A DNA stretch of 64,000 nt, taken from assembly GCF_031880315.1 (NCBI RefSeq), contig NZ_CP134771.1, forward strand, positions 5,705,001 to 5,769,000. Reading direction: 5' to 3'. Positions 24,865 through 33,726 of this stretch are shown here, piece by piece. Made by a program: the position numbers and the translations under genes. The DNA comes from Pseudomonas baltica (GTDB lineage Bacteria; Pseudomonadota; Gammaproteobacteria; Pseudomonadales; Pseudomonadaceae). Numbering within the stretch: position 1 is the first letter of the stretch; the number at the start of each line of letters is the position of its first letter. The notes under the pieces were generated by a model, which was not told the DNA's origin, ran no database searches, and saw only the letters and a list, made by a program, of their open reading frames with translations.

Positions 24865-25652
24865 GAACGCCCGTCGTCATCAACACCGCCGCGCAAATCG
24901 CTCAGTCCAAAGCCGCCGGCCAACTGGCCGCCCAGGTACTGGCGATGATCACCCCTCATGTGGTTGTCGGCGTGACCACTGAAGCCCTGGACCAGATCTG
25001 CCACGACTACATCGTCCAGGTGCAGAAGGCCGTGCCCGGCAACGTCGGCTATCACGGCTTCACCAAGACGGTCTGCATCTCGGTCAACGAAGTGGTGTGC
25101 CACGGCATTCCATCGGGGCGGGTGCTCAAGGAGGGCGACATCGTCAATATCGACGTGGCGGTGGTCAAGGATGGCTGGTTCGGTGACACCAGCCGCATGT
25201 ACTGGGTGGGGCAGCCCGACGAGCAGGCGCTGCGCTTGATGCACACCACCTACGATGCCATGTGCGCGGGCATCCGCACCGTGCGCCCAGGCGCTACCCT
25301 GGGCGATATCGGCCACGCCATCCAGTCGGTGGCCGAAGGCGCCGGTTACAGCGTAGTGCGCGAGTACTGCGGCCACGGCATCGGCAAGGTCTACCACGAC
25401 GAGCCGCAGATCCTCCATTACGGCTATCCGGGGCAGGGTATGACGCTCAAGGCCGGAATGATCTTCACCATCGAGCCCATGCTCAACGCCGGTAAACGGC
25501 ACGTCAAAACCCTGGCCGACGGCTGGACCGTGGTCACCAAGGACCAGTCGCTGTCGGCACAGTGGGAACACATGGTGGCGGTAACGGACGAAGGCTGCGA
25601 GGTGCTGACGCTATGGCCTGATGCGCTTGAGGGCTATGCGCCGCCGCTGTGA
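24861..25652 (+). CDS. map: Type I methionine aminopeptidase (second copy, ParD-linked)
   Basis: A 263-residue M24A peptidase that removes N-terminal methionine from nascent proteins. The metal-binding residues are present: Asp in N-I-D-V and D-T-S-R-M, His in G-H-G-I-G, and Glu in I-E-P-M and W-E-H-M. S-V-N-E-V-V-C-H-G-I-P is also diagnostic. The housekeeping map gene normally sits beside rpsB-tsf, so this is probably a paralogue. Its coupling to a ParD-like protein, and its position next to a zinc-response gene, hint at conditional expression. Confidence 0.92.
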   Translation: MRTPVVINTAAQIAQSKAAGQLAAQVLAMITPHVVVGVTTEALDQICHDYIVQVQKAVPGNVGYHGFTKTVCISVNEVVCHGIPSGRVLKEGDIVNIDVAVVKDGWFGDTSRMYWVGQPDEQALRLMHTTYDAMCAGIRTVRPGATLGDIGHAIQSVAEGAGYSVVREYCGHGIGKVYHDEPQILHYGYPGQGMTLKAGMIFTIEPMLNAGKRHVKTLADGWTVVTKDQSLSAQWEHMVAVTDEGCEVLTLWPDALEGYAPPL

Positions 25653-25700
25653 GTTTGCGGCGCGAAGAGGCTCGATCAAGCGCCGCTGACCCGCTCTGAT

Positions 25701-26852
25701 TCACGCCCGTCGCCGCAGCCGCATCCGCTCCACCTCTTGCGCAAACGCCGCCAGCGTCCAGCGCTCGGCCAGCGCCTGATGCAGTAACTGCTGCCCGGTC
25801 TGCGGGGCCAGCCCCTTGAGTGGCGGGTCGCTGTCCAGGTTGGTCGGGAATGAATAGCCTTGGGCTGCCGTGGCGATCACCGCGTGCAAACCGTGCGCAT
25901 CGAGCTCCTGATGTTCAACGCGGTCGAGCATCACCGGGTACAGCGCCAGCATCATGCGGTCGTGGTCCAGCGCCTCCATGGGCTTGCCGAACGCCGAAGA
26001 GATCTGCAGCAGATTGGCCATGCGGTGCTGGTCCGGGGTGCGGTTGGTGCCCGCGGCGTGGAACAGCGCCGGGTTGAAGAACAACAGGTCGCCCTTGTGC
26101 AGCGGCAACTGTACGGCGTGGGCCTGGAAATATTCGATAAAGGCCGGATCGCGCCAGGCCATGAAGCCCAGGTCGTATTGCTGGGAGTAAGGCAGCAGTT
26201 GCGTCGGGCCGGTGTCCAGCGGCATGTCGGTATGAGCCACGGCGCCCTGCAAGGTCAGGTACTGACTCATCACCTGCACGTCCAGTGGGTACTGCTCCAG
26301 CACCTCGACCGTCTGAAACCCCAGGTGATAATCACGGTGCGGCTGCTGCGCCTGACCGCCCGGGCGCACCACGTTGACCTGCGCAGTGACCTGATAATGC
26401 GGCCCCAGCCAGGCCTCGGCGAGCATACCCAGCAGCGGATTGCTGTAGTACTCGATAAAGGATTCCGGCGCCTGGATCGCGGCCTTTTGCAGGGCATTCC
26501 AGATTCGCCCGTTGGCCCCGGCCTTGGCGAAATGATCCCCACCGCTGCCACCTTGAGCTTCGTCGGCGAGGATGCGGTTGAACACTTCGCTGTGGCGGTC
26601 GACCAGCGCGCCGTCGGTAAACGCCTGCTTGACCACCAGCACTCCAGGGCCTTGGCGAAAGGCCCGGTGCAGCTCGCTCAGCAAGGGCCGCGGGTCGCTG
26701 GCCAGGGCGTCCCGCAAGGTGCTGGCCTGGTAGATCAGCACCTTGTGGAGAACCTCGCGGCAATGGGGGAAATCCTCGGCGCGGGTGTCCTGCTCGCACA
26801 GTGCGGCGAAGGCCGGCAGCGACACATCCGCCAGGCTGACGAAGCCGCTCAT
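25701..26852 (-). CDS. Phytanoyl-CoA dioxygenase (PhyH)-family oxygenase
   Basis: A 383-residue Fe(II)/2-oxoglutarate-dependent oxygenase candidate. The facial triad is H172-x-D174 (P-H-R-D-Y-H) plus a distal His in L-F-F-N-P-A-L-F-H-A-A-G-T-N near residue 275, with a following Arg (Q-H-R). The start ATG 26852 overlaps the stop of the SDR gene by four bases, so the two are co-translated. The divergent LacI-type gene at 27829 suggests sugar- or polyol-linked control. Substrate unknown. Confidence 0.82.
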   Translation of the reverse strand: MSGFVSLADVSLPAFAALCEQDTRAEDFPHCREVLHKVLIYQASTLRDALASDPRPLLSELHRAFRQGPGVLVVKQAFTDGALVDRHSEVFNRILADEAQGGSGGDHFAKAGANGRIWNALQKAAIQAPESFIEYYSNPLLGMLAEAWLGPHYQVTAQVNVVRPGGQAQQPHRDYHLGFQTVEVLEQYPLDVQVMSQYLTLQGAVAHTDMPLDTGPTQLLPYSQQYDLGFMAWRDPAFIEYFQAHAVQLPLHKGDLLFFNPALFHAAGTNRTPDQHRMANLLQISSAFGKPMEALDHDRMMLALYPVMLDRVEHQELDAHGLHAVIATAAQGYSFPTNLDSDPPLKGLAPQTGQQLLHQALAERWTLAAFAQEVERMRLRRRA

Positions 26853-27703
26853 GACAGGCTCCCACCCTCCGGCCACTGCAAGGCGGCGTCCGGGCGGGGC
26901 GTGCTGCTGTCGCCGCAGCCCTGCACGCCTTGGTCGAGGTCGATCACCGTGCCGGTCATCATCCCCGATTCGGCGGACAACAAAAACGCCACGCTTTGCG
27001 CCACCTCTTGCGGTTTGAGCAAGCGGCCGAACGGCTGCGCCTGCTCGCTGGCCTGCAACCAGCCGTCCTGGGCACCGTGATACTGACGCTGGATTTCATC
27101 TTCGTGGGGCGTGTCCATCCAGCCGATGTTCAGGCCGTTGACCCGGATACGGTTGCGCAACACGCTGAACGCGACGTTTTTGGTGAGGATCGCCAACGCA
27201 CCCTTGGTGGTCGAGTAGGCCGACAGGAACGATTGCCCGCCATGGCCGCTGACGCTCTGGATATTGACGATCGAGCCCTCGACGCCGTCGCGGATCATCA
27301 GCTTCAACGCTTCCTGGATGAGAAAGAACGGCGCCCGCACATTGACCGCGAACAGCTGGTCGAAGAGCTGCGGTGAAGTATCGAGAATGGTGCCGCGATC
27401 GGACATCCCGGCGCAGTTGACCAGCCCGTGCAGACGGCCGAAATGCTGGTCGGCAGCGGCGATGATGCGCCGGCAATCGTCGACGTTCTCGAGGTCGGCT
27501 TCGACGAAAATCGCCTGGCAGTCGAGCGCTGCCAGTTGCTTGACCTGCGCTTCGCCTTTGCTGCGGCTGCGCCCACAAATGATCAGCCCGGCGGCACCGC
27601 GCTGCGCCAGGGTATGCGCCACGGCGGCGCCAAGGCCCTGGGTGCTGCCGGTGACCACGAAAAATTGCTGTTTGAACGGATGGGATAGGGACGCTGCCGA
27701 CAT
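26849..27703 (-). CDS. SDR-family oxidoreductase
   Basis: A 284-residue classical short-chain dehydrogenase. The cofactor loop T-G-S-T-Q-G-L-G is at residues 18-25, N-C-A-G near residue 94, and the active site is Ser in Q-S-V-S-G with Y-S-T-T-K. A strong AGGAGA precedes the ATG. First gene of a two-gene unit with the PhyH-type oxygenase and divergent from a LacI regulator, so it probably oxidises a sugar, cyclitol or related alcohol. A C-terminal extension of about 25 residues after G-V-Q-G-C-G-D is unusual. Confidence 0.88.
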   Translation of the reverse strand: MSAASLSHPFKQQFFVVTGSTQGLGAAVAHTLAQRGAAGLIICGRSRSKGEAQVKQLAALDCQAIFVEADLENVDDCRRIIAAADQHFGRLHGLVNCAGMSDRGTILDTSPQLFDQLFAVNVRAPFFLIQEALKLMIRDGVEGSIVNIQSVSGHGGQSFLSAYSTTKGALAILTKNVAFSVLRNRIRVNGLNIGWMDTPHEDEIQRQYHGAQDGWLQASEQAQPFGRLLKPQEVAQSVAFLLSAESGMMTGTVIDLDQGVQGCGDSSTPRPDAALQWPEGGSLS

Positions 27704-27828
27704 GAGGTTCTCCTGCTGTTGTTGTTATGGGCGCCAGGGCTAGCCTGCGACTGAATCTGAGACTAGCATTGCCTGTGCCGCATAAAAGCCCGAAAAAACA
27801 TCAATAAAACCTCAATGAAGGCGCTGCG

Positions 27829-28860
27829 ATGTCCTTGCTCGAACGTGCCAAGCACCATTCCATCAAACAGATCGCCGCCCAGGCCGGGGTCAGCAAGGCT
27901 ACGGTAGACCGCGTCCTGCACCAGCGCGGCAGCGTCCACTACCAGACCCAGCGGCGCATCGAGCAGGCCCTCGACGAACTCGATGCCCAAGAGCAGACCG
28001 GCCTGGCGGTGGGCCGCACCGTGCATGTGGATGTGATCATGCACACCCCGCAGCGCTTCAGCAGCGCCGTGCAGGCAGCGATTACCTCGCAACTGGGCGG
28101 CCTGGCGCCACTGCGGATCTTCCCGCGCTTTCATTTTTTCGAGGACATCGACAGCAAACGCATGGCCGAGTTGATCCGCCGCTGCGCCGCCAAAGGCACT
28201 CAGGGCATCGTGCTCAAGGCCGCCGATGAGCCCGCGATCATCCAGGCGGTCAATCAGGTCACAGCAACCGGTATACCGGTGGTGACCCTGGTCACCGATC
28301 TGCCTCGCAGCGAGCGACTGGCTTATGTCGGGATGGACAACCGCACCGCCGGGCAGACCGCCGCCTATCTGCTGTCGCGCTGGCTCGACCCGGCGCCGCA
28401 AACCGTGGCGGTGGTCATTGGCAGCGAGCTGTTTCGTGGCGAAGAAGAGCGCGAGATGGGCTTTCGCGCCTGGCTGCGCGGGCGTGCGCCGCATCTGCGC
28501 GTGCTCGATATCAGCGGCGGTGCGGGCGTGTACGAGCCGACCTTCGCGCGCGTCAGCCAGGCACTCAAGGAGCACCCGCAGCTCAAGGCGGTGTACTGCG
28601 TGGGCGGCGGCAACCGCGCCATCGTCGACGCCTTCGCAGCTCAGGGCCGGGCGCTGGAGGTGTTTATCGGGCACGACCTGGACGCCGAAAACCGCCAACT
28701 GCTGGCCGAAGAAAAGATGGCTGCGGTGATCGCCCATCACCTGGACATCGATGCGCGGCACCTGTTGATGCACATTCTGCAGTTTCATCGGTTGTGGAAG
28801 GCCGGGCCGATTCCGAGCGCCGAGGTGCACATCGTCACGCCGTTCAATCTGCCGCGCTGA
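27829..28860 (+). CDS. LacI-family transcriptional regulator
   Basis: A 343-residue regulator. The helix-turn-helix reads S-I-K-Q-I-A-A-Q-A-G-V-S-K-A-T-V-D-R-V-L-H (about residues 11-31), with a linker Q-R-R-I-E-Q-A and a type-1 periplasmic-binding-like sensor that includes Y-V-G-M-D-N-R-T-A-G-Q. The PBP1-like domain suggests a carbohydrate ligand. It is divergent from the SDR/dioxygenase pair, 125 bases between starts, and is the likely regulator. I see no clear palindromic operator in that gap. Confidence 0.88.
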   Translation: MSLLERAKHHSIKQIAAQAGVSKATVDRVLHQRGSVHYQTQRRIEQALDELDAQEQTGLAVGRTVHVDVIMHTPQRFSSAVQAAITSQLGGLAPLRIFPRFHFFEDIDSKRMAELIRRCAAKGTQGIVLKAADEPAIIQAVNQVTATGIPVVTLVTDLPRSERLAYVGMDNRTAGQTAAYLLSRWLDPAPQTVAVVIGSELFRGEEEREMGFRAWLRGRAPHLRVLDISGGAGVYEPTFARVSQALKEHPQLKAVYCVGGGNRAIVDAFAAQGRALEVFIGHDLDAENRQLLAEEKMAAVIAHHLDIDARHLLMHILQFHRLWKAGPIPSAEVHIVTPFNLPR

Positions 28861-29001
28861 GGCCGACAAGCCCACCGTAAACGCTCAATATCTGCCAATA
28901 ACTTCGTTTTGCAGGGCGATCGCCTCCAATACGCAGTTGTTTGCAACAATGGCAAGGTGCCACAATAGCGCCCGTCTCCCCATCAAGGCCGGGCGCATCA
29001 G

Positions 29002-30150
29002 ATGGATTGCTTCGAACTCAAGCACGCGCAGGCTGGCTACATTGCGCAAATGGTGCGAACGGATCGACTGCAACAGTTGTTCCGGCAGTCGGTATTGGCC
29101 GTCTTTGGCAGTTTTGTCGCCGCGTTGATGCTGTGCTGGTTGTGCTGGGAACGCTTCGATCATCAGGTCGCGATCCTCTGGATCGGGCTGCTCGGCGCGT
29201 CGGCGCTGCTGCGCATCGCCATGTTCGTGGTGTACTTCAGAACCCCCGAAAGCGAGCGCACGCCGCAACGCTGGGAGTGCACCTACTGGGTCACGCTGGT
29301 GCTGTCGGCAGGCATCTGGGGGGGCGGTGCGCTGGCGCTGATGCCCGCCCACGATCTGCTGACCCAAGTCCTGGTGGTGCTGTTCACGGTGGGCATGTCG
29401 GTGAGCGCGGTATCGTGCTATTCCCCCTATCGCTACATGACCTTGACCGCCATCGGCCTGGTTTTGCTGCCGTGCGCGCTGTGGATGTTGCAGCAGCCCT
29501 CGACAATGCAACTGAGCATCGCCGTGGCGGTGCTGGTGTTTTCCATCTTTGTGATCAACGCCACCATGAGCCTGGCCGATGCGCTGGAAAGGGCCTTTCG
29601 TGTGACCCGCGAAATGGAATGGGCCCACCGGCTGTCGGCGCAGGCGGCGCGCATCGACGAACTCACCGGCCTGAACAACCGCCGGGCGTTCTTCGAGCGC
29701 GCCCAGCAGCTCTATACCCAATGCCAGGCCCAGCAACGCCCGCTGTGCGCGGTGATGCTCGACATGGATCACTTCAAGCTGATCAACGACACCTACGGTC
29801 ATCAGGTCGGCGACGAAGTGCTGCGGCAGACGGGCAAGGTGATCATCCAGTCGTTTCGTACCGCCGACGTGCATGGCCGGCTCGGTGGCGAGGAGTTTGC
29901 CGTGCTTTTGCCGGACACTTCGCTGGCCGATGCGCTGGCCATGAGTCAGAGGCTGATATCAGCCTTGAGCGGACTGCAGATCGAACGCGCCCGCGGCATC
30001 ACCGCCAGCCTCGGGGTGGCGGCGTCCGATGGCGATGACCTGGACCTGCACGGCTTGCTGCACCGCGCTGATCAAGCGCTGTACCGCGCCAAGGCGCAGG
30101 GGCGCAATCGGGTGTGCGTGGCCGAAGGACTGGGCGCCGCCCTCCTGTAG
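29002..30150 (+). CDS. Membrane-bound diguanylate cyclase (GGDEF)
   Basis: A 382-residue protein with about six N-terminal transmembrane helices (residues 30-190) acting as an unclassified sensor, then a GGDEF domain. The catalytic signature is G-G-E-E-F (295-299), preceded by the allosteric inhibition site R-T-A-D (286-289), so it should make cyclic di-GMP with product feedback. D-E-L-T-G-L-N-N-R-R-A and D-M-D-H-F-K-L-I-N-D are also canonical. Met17 is an alternative start. The neighbouring autotransporter adhesin candidate is convergent; both may relate to surface life. Confidence 0.9.
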   Translation: MDCFELKHAQAGYIAQMVRTDRLQQLFRQSVLAVFGSFVAALMLCWLCWERFDHQVAILWIGLLGASALLRIAMFVVYFRTPESERTPQRWECTYWVTLVLSAGIWGGGALALMPAHDLLTQVLVVLFTVGMSVSAVSCYSPYRYMTLTAIGLVLLPCALWMLQQPSTMQLSIAVAVLVFSIFVINATMSLADALERAFRVTREMEWAHRLSAQAARIDELTGLNNRRAFFERAQQLYTQCQAQQRPLCAVMLDMDHFKLINDTYGHQVGDEVLRQTGKVIIQSFRTADVHGRLGGEEFAVLLPDTSLADALAMSQRLISALSGLQIERARGITASLGVAASDGDDLDLHGLLHRADQALYRAKAQGRNRVCVAEGLGAALL

Positions 30151-30176
30151 CGAGGGGGCGAGCCGCCTCGCTACAG
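30145..30176. terminator. REP-like palindrome between convergent genes
   Basis: CTGTAGCGAGG (30145-30155) and CCTCGCTACAG (30166-30176) are perfect 11-base arms around ten bases. The left arm contains the stop codon of the cyclase gene and the right arm ends 9 bases before the autotransporter stop. It can serve as a bidirectional terminator and matches the half-element at 18764. Confidence 0.65.
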
Positions 30177-30185
30177 GTGCGCATC

Positions 30186-33100
30186 TCAGAACGGCACACT
30201 CGCGCGCACCGATGCCACCTGATCGGTAAAGTCCATGCGCGTTTGCGCGTCGTAGTCCAGCGACAGTTCGGCGCCGTTGCGCCAGCGAGTGGCCACGCCC
30301 AGGCCGCCGCGCATCAACCACGGGCTGGTAGCCTCGCCCGTCACCTGAAAGCGCTGATCTGCTGCGCCGGCAAACGCTGCCGTGGTGCTGGCCGGGCGGT
30401 TGATCAGGTCGTAGCCCACCCCCATATTCACCCGCAACCGCGTGCTGGCGGTGACGTTATGTTCCAGCTTGGTATCGAACCCGGCGATCAACTGATCGGT
30501 CTCGCGCGCCGCCACATTGAGCAGCAACGGCGCCAGGCTGCTGCTGCCGCGCTCGCTGTACGCAGCGTCGCGGATATGGTTGTAGTCCAGCCGCGCAGAG
30601 GGGATCAGCCGCGTGCTGTCGCTCAACTGCAGGGCATGGCCGATGCTTGTGCCCAGGGTGGCCATCAAGCTGTCGTACTCGGCCTTGGCACTGCCGCTGA
30701 CCCCGGAAATGGCCAGGCGCCGATCGGCATCCACACTGTTGCGTCCGGCACCGCCATACACCATCAGCTCGGTCCCCGGCGCGACGGTGTAGCTGCTGTA
30801 ACCGAGGAACTGCCACAGGTCCAGGCGCGAGCGTTGCTGGCCGTTCGGCTGCAGCGAGCCAGTGCCGCCATTGGCATAGGCGAACGCCCAGCCGCTGCGT
30901 TGCTGCGCAGAGGTGCGCAGGTCGAAGCCGATGACCGTGCCGGTGGCGCCCTCGACCGTGCTGTTGCCCATGCCCGAGCTATAGCTGAACGGCTGGCTCC
31001 AGAAGCCATTGATGGCTTTACTCGGTGGATTCTGCCCTGACGCGACGCCCAGCGTGCTCAGTCCGGTGACATCGTCCAGACGGTTTTTCACCGCATAACC
31101 GATCGACGCCAGGGTGGCCTGACTGGCCCGCAGTGCAGCGTTGTCCTGCGGTAGTGCCTGGTTCAGATTGCTTGCCACTTGCGCGGTGCTGGTGGCGCTG
31201 ACGAAGTAGGGCGCCAAGGTGCTGGCGCTGCCCAATGCCAGCTGCCGATCAAGGACCCGCGCCGCCCCTTGGGTCGATGCCGACATCCCCGCCTCACGTG
31301 CGGCGCTGGCCACGCCGTTGCTGGCTTTGGGCGTGAGCAACAGGTCGACCCGGTTATCGACCTTGCGCGCGCCGAAGTTGAACAGCGCCGAATTGCTGGT
31401 GACCGCGAAGGTGCCGTCCGAAACCAACTGGGTGGCCGTCAGCACATAGTTCAGGCTGCTGGTCGTGAACGGCTGTCGGGCCTGAGTGACATCGACATCG
31501 ATGCGCGCCTGGCTGGGTAGGGTGGCCGTGCCGTAGACCGCCAGGCTTCCATAGTGGGCGTTATCCTGCACCTGCGTGCGCAACACCGCACCGGGTTTTT
31601 GCACGTAGTCACCCGCCAGCGTGGCGGAAGCGCCACCCGTCAGCGCCGGGGCCGCCAGCTCGAGAGTGCCGCGGTTGACCAGGCTCTTGACCTGCCACAC
31701 ATCGCCGGCCTCAAGACGGTAGCGCGCATCGGAATAGAGCGTCGCGGTGGTGGCGGGCGCATATACCGTGCCCTGGAATCGCGCTGTACCGTTGCCTGCG
31801 ATATACAGATTGTCGAGCCGACTGCTGTCGTCCACATACAGCGAATAGTTGCTGCCGCGTATGATTGCGGCGTTGACCAGGCCATCGCTGAACTGGCTGT
31901 CGATCACATTCAGGCCAATGGCACTGCCTCGGACGGTGCCGAGGTTGGTAACGCGGCCCTGCAAGGTCGAGCCGCTGACAGTGATGCCGTTGGCGTCGGC
32001 GGACAGGTCGACGACATCGGCGTCAGGATCGACCCCGATATACCCGTAGTTCCTCCAGCGCCCAGTCACGGTGGTATCGGTCAGGTTCAACGCTTCCCGG
32101 GCCGCGATGATGCGCCCGCGGTTAGTGAAGTCCCCCGCCAGTTGCACATTGCTCAAGGCCGCGCCTTGCTCCAGGCCGCTGATGAGGCCGGTATTGAGCA
32201 GGCTGCCGCCGAGGTTGCTGTCCTTGAGCAGCAAGCCGCTGCCGTGATGCTCGTCCGGCTGGAAGTTGCCGATGATACTGCCGCGGTTGATGAAATCGCC
32301 GCCGATCGTACTGCTGGTCATGTCGACCCCGTAACCGCCGATCAAGCGTCCGCTGTTGATCAGGCTGCCGGCAATCCGCGCCTGCAGATCCGTGCGCAAC
32401 GCGGGCCCGAACACACCGCCTTCGATGGTCCCGCTGTTGATCAGGTTGCCCTGGATATCCCCACCGTACACCGCCAGCCCGCCGAACCCGTCGGAGCTGG
32501 GCGCGATGCTGCCGCGGTTGACCAGATCACCCTGGATCGTCGTGCGGTCGAAGCTCAGGTCGTCCTCGCTCATTGAGAATACCCCGGTGTTTTCAAAGCG
32601 CTTGAGCACCGAGTCCCGTATCTGCACGCCCTCGCCGGAGTAGATCCAGCCGCTGTTGTAAACGCCGCCGCTCACCGTCGACTGGTAGATATCGAAGGCA
32701 TTGATACCGTCGCGCAACTGCCCGGCGTTGATGAAGCGCCCCTCGACGGTGCTTTGCGCGAGGAAGGTGTAGCCGGCAATCGAGCCACTGTTGAAGACGT
32801 CGCCGGTGATGTGCGAACCCTCTATCTGCAGGCTGTTGCCCAGCGCGGTATCGAGGGTCCCGGTGTTGCGTACCGAGCCGTTGATCCGGCTGCCCTGGAT
32901 GAGCACCGCCTGGGAGCCGCCGTATACCAGGCCACTGTTGTCGACGTTGCCAGTGACGGCGCTGTCGAGGATGGCTACGCCGACCTCGGCCGCGCGCGCG
33001 TCGATGGTGCCGCTATTGGCGAAGCCGCGTTCGAGTACCACGCGATCGAGCTTGACGATGGTGTCGCCATAGCCGTCGCTGGGTGATTGCAGTGTCCCGG

Positions 33101-33560
33101 AATTGATCAAGGCGCCGCTGAGCCGGCTGTCGGTGATCTGCACGGCCGTGACGCTGCCACTGATGGTACCGCTGTTGGAAATCTTGCCGACGCCGTCACT
33201 GCCATCGATGGCGATGCCGAGGGTGCCGGCGAGGCGGCCCTGGTTGAGCACCTGGCGCGCCGCGGCATCGCTGATGATGACCGCCGCACCACTGGCGACG
33301 TCGATGCTGCCGGTCGGGGTGAGCGTCAGTGCGTCGTGGTCTTGCAGGCTGCAGCCGAGGCTCACCGGCCCGTTGATCACCGTGGTGCCACGCCGACAAC
33401 TGTCGGCGGCCTCCACCTGATCGCTGAGCAGACTGCCCAGCGACAGAACCAGTAGCGCGGTGAATGGCGAGAGCGAGCAGTTGCCGAAGGTCGTGGATGC
33501 ACAGGAGTCGAATGCAGGGCGGCTGCGAGGCAGAGAACGACCAGGTGTGAGGTTTTCCAT
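30186..33560 (-). CDS. Autotransporter with beta-helical passenger (type Va secretion)
   Basis: A 1124-residue protein. After a long basic N-terminal leader (hydrophobic core A-L-L-V-L-S-L-G-S-L-L at about residues 35-47) comes a passenger of about 750 residues built from degenerate repeats of the form G-x-x-x-N-S/R-G-x-I/L, the signature of a right-handed beta-helix. A pertactin-like region and a C-terminal 12-strand barrel (about residues 860-1124) end in Phe (R-A-S-V-P-F), the outer-membrane assembly signal. Likely an adhesin or biofilm factor; no protease or lipase motif is seen. ATG 33560 with AGGTGG upstream is preferred to the open leader to 33650. Confidence 0.88.
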   Translation of the reverse strand: MENLTPGRSLPRSRPAFDSCASTTFGNCSLSPFTALLVLSLGSLLSDQVEAADSCRRGTTVINGPVSLGCSLQDHDALTLTPTGSIDVASGAAVIISDAAARQVLNQGRLAGTLGIAIDGSDGVGKISNSGTISGSVTAVQITDSRLSGALINSGTLQSPSDGYGDTIVKLDRVVLERGFANSGTIDARAAEVGVAILDSAVTGNVDNSGLVYGGSQAVLIQGSRINGSVRNTGTLDTALGNSLQIEGSHITGDVFNSGSIAGYTFLAQSTVEGRFINAGQLRDGINAFDIYQSTVSGGVYNSGWIYSGEGVQIRDSVLKRFENTGVFSMSEDDLSFDRTTIQGDLVNRGSIAPSSDGFGGLAVYGGDIQGNLINSGTIEGGVFGPALRTDLQARIAGSLINSGRLIGGYGVDMTSSTIGGDFINRGSIIGNFQPDEHHGSGLLLKDSNLGGSLLNTGLISGLEQGAALSNVQLAGDFTNRGRIIAAREALNLTDTTVTGRWRNYGYIGVDPDADVVDLSADANGITVSGSTLQGRVTNLGTVRGSAIGLNVIDSQFSDGLVNAAIIRGSNYSLYVDDSSRLDNLYIAGNGTARFQGTVYAPATTATLYSDARYRLEAGDVWQVKSLVNRGTLELAAPALTGGASATLAGDYVQKPGAVLRTQVQDNAHYGSLAVYGTATLPSQARIDVDVTQARQPFTTSSLNYVLTATQLVSDGTFAVTSNSALFNFGARKVDNRVDLLLTPKASNGVASAAREAGMSASTQGAARVLDRQLALGSASTLAPYFVSATSTAQVASNLNQALPQDNAALRASQATLASIGYAVKNRLDDVTGLSTLGVASGQNPPSKAINGFWSQPFSYSSGMGNSTVEGATGTVIGFDLRTSAQQRSGWAFAYANGGTGSLQPNGQQRSRLDLWQFLGYSSYTVAPGTELMVYGGAGRNSVDADRRLAISGVSGSAKAEYDSLMATLGTSIGHALQLSDSTRLIPSARLDYNHIRDAAYSERGSSSLAPLLLNVAARETDQLIAGFDTKLEHNVTASTRLRVNMGVGYDLINRPASTTAAFAGAADQRFQVTGEATSPWLMRGGLGVATRWRNGAELSLDYDAQTRMDFTDQVASVRASVPF

Positions 33561-33726
33561 AAACCACCTGTTGTTGTTCTTGCGAAGGGAGGTGTTGGTA
33601 TAGGCCCGGGATCGGGGGTCGTCAAAGTGACGCGGCGACTTTGCGACCAAATGCCAGTGTCATTTGACACCTCAAGCCCTGCGCCGCAGACTTTGCCGCC
33701 TCCCGCCCCTGTACAAGGCCGTCCGC

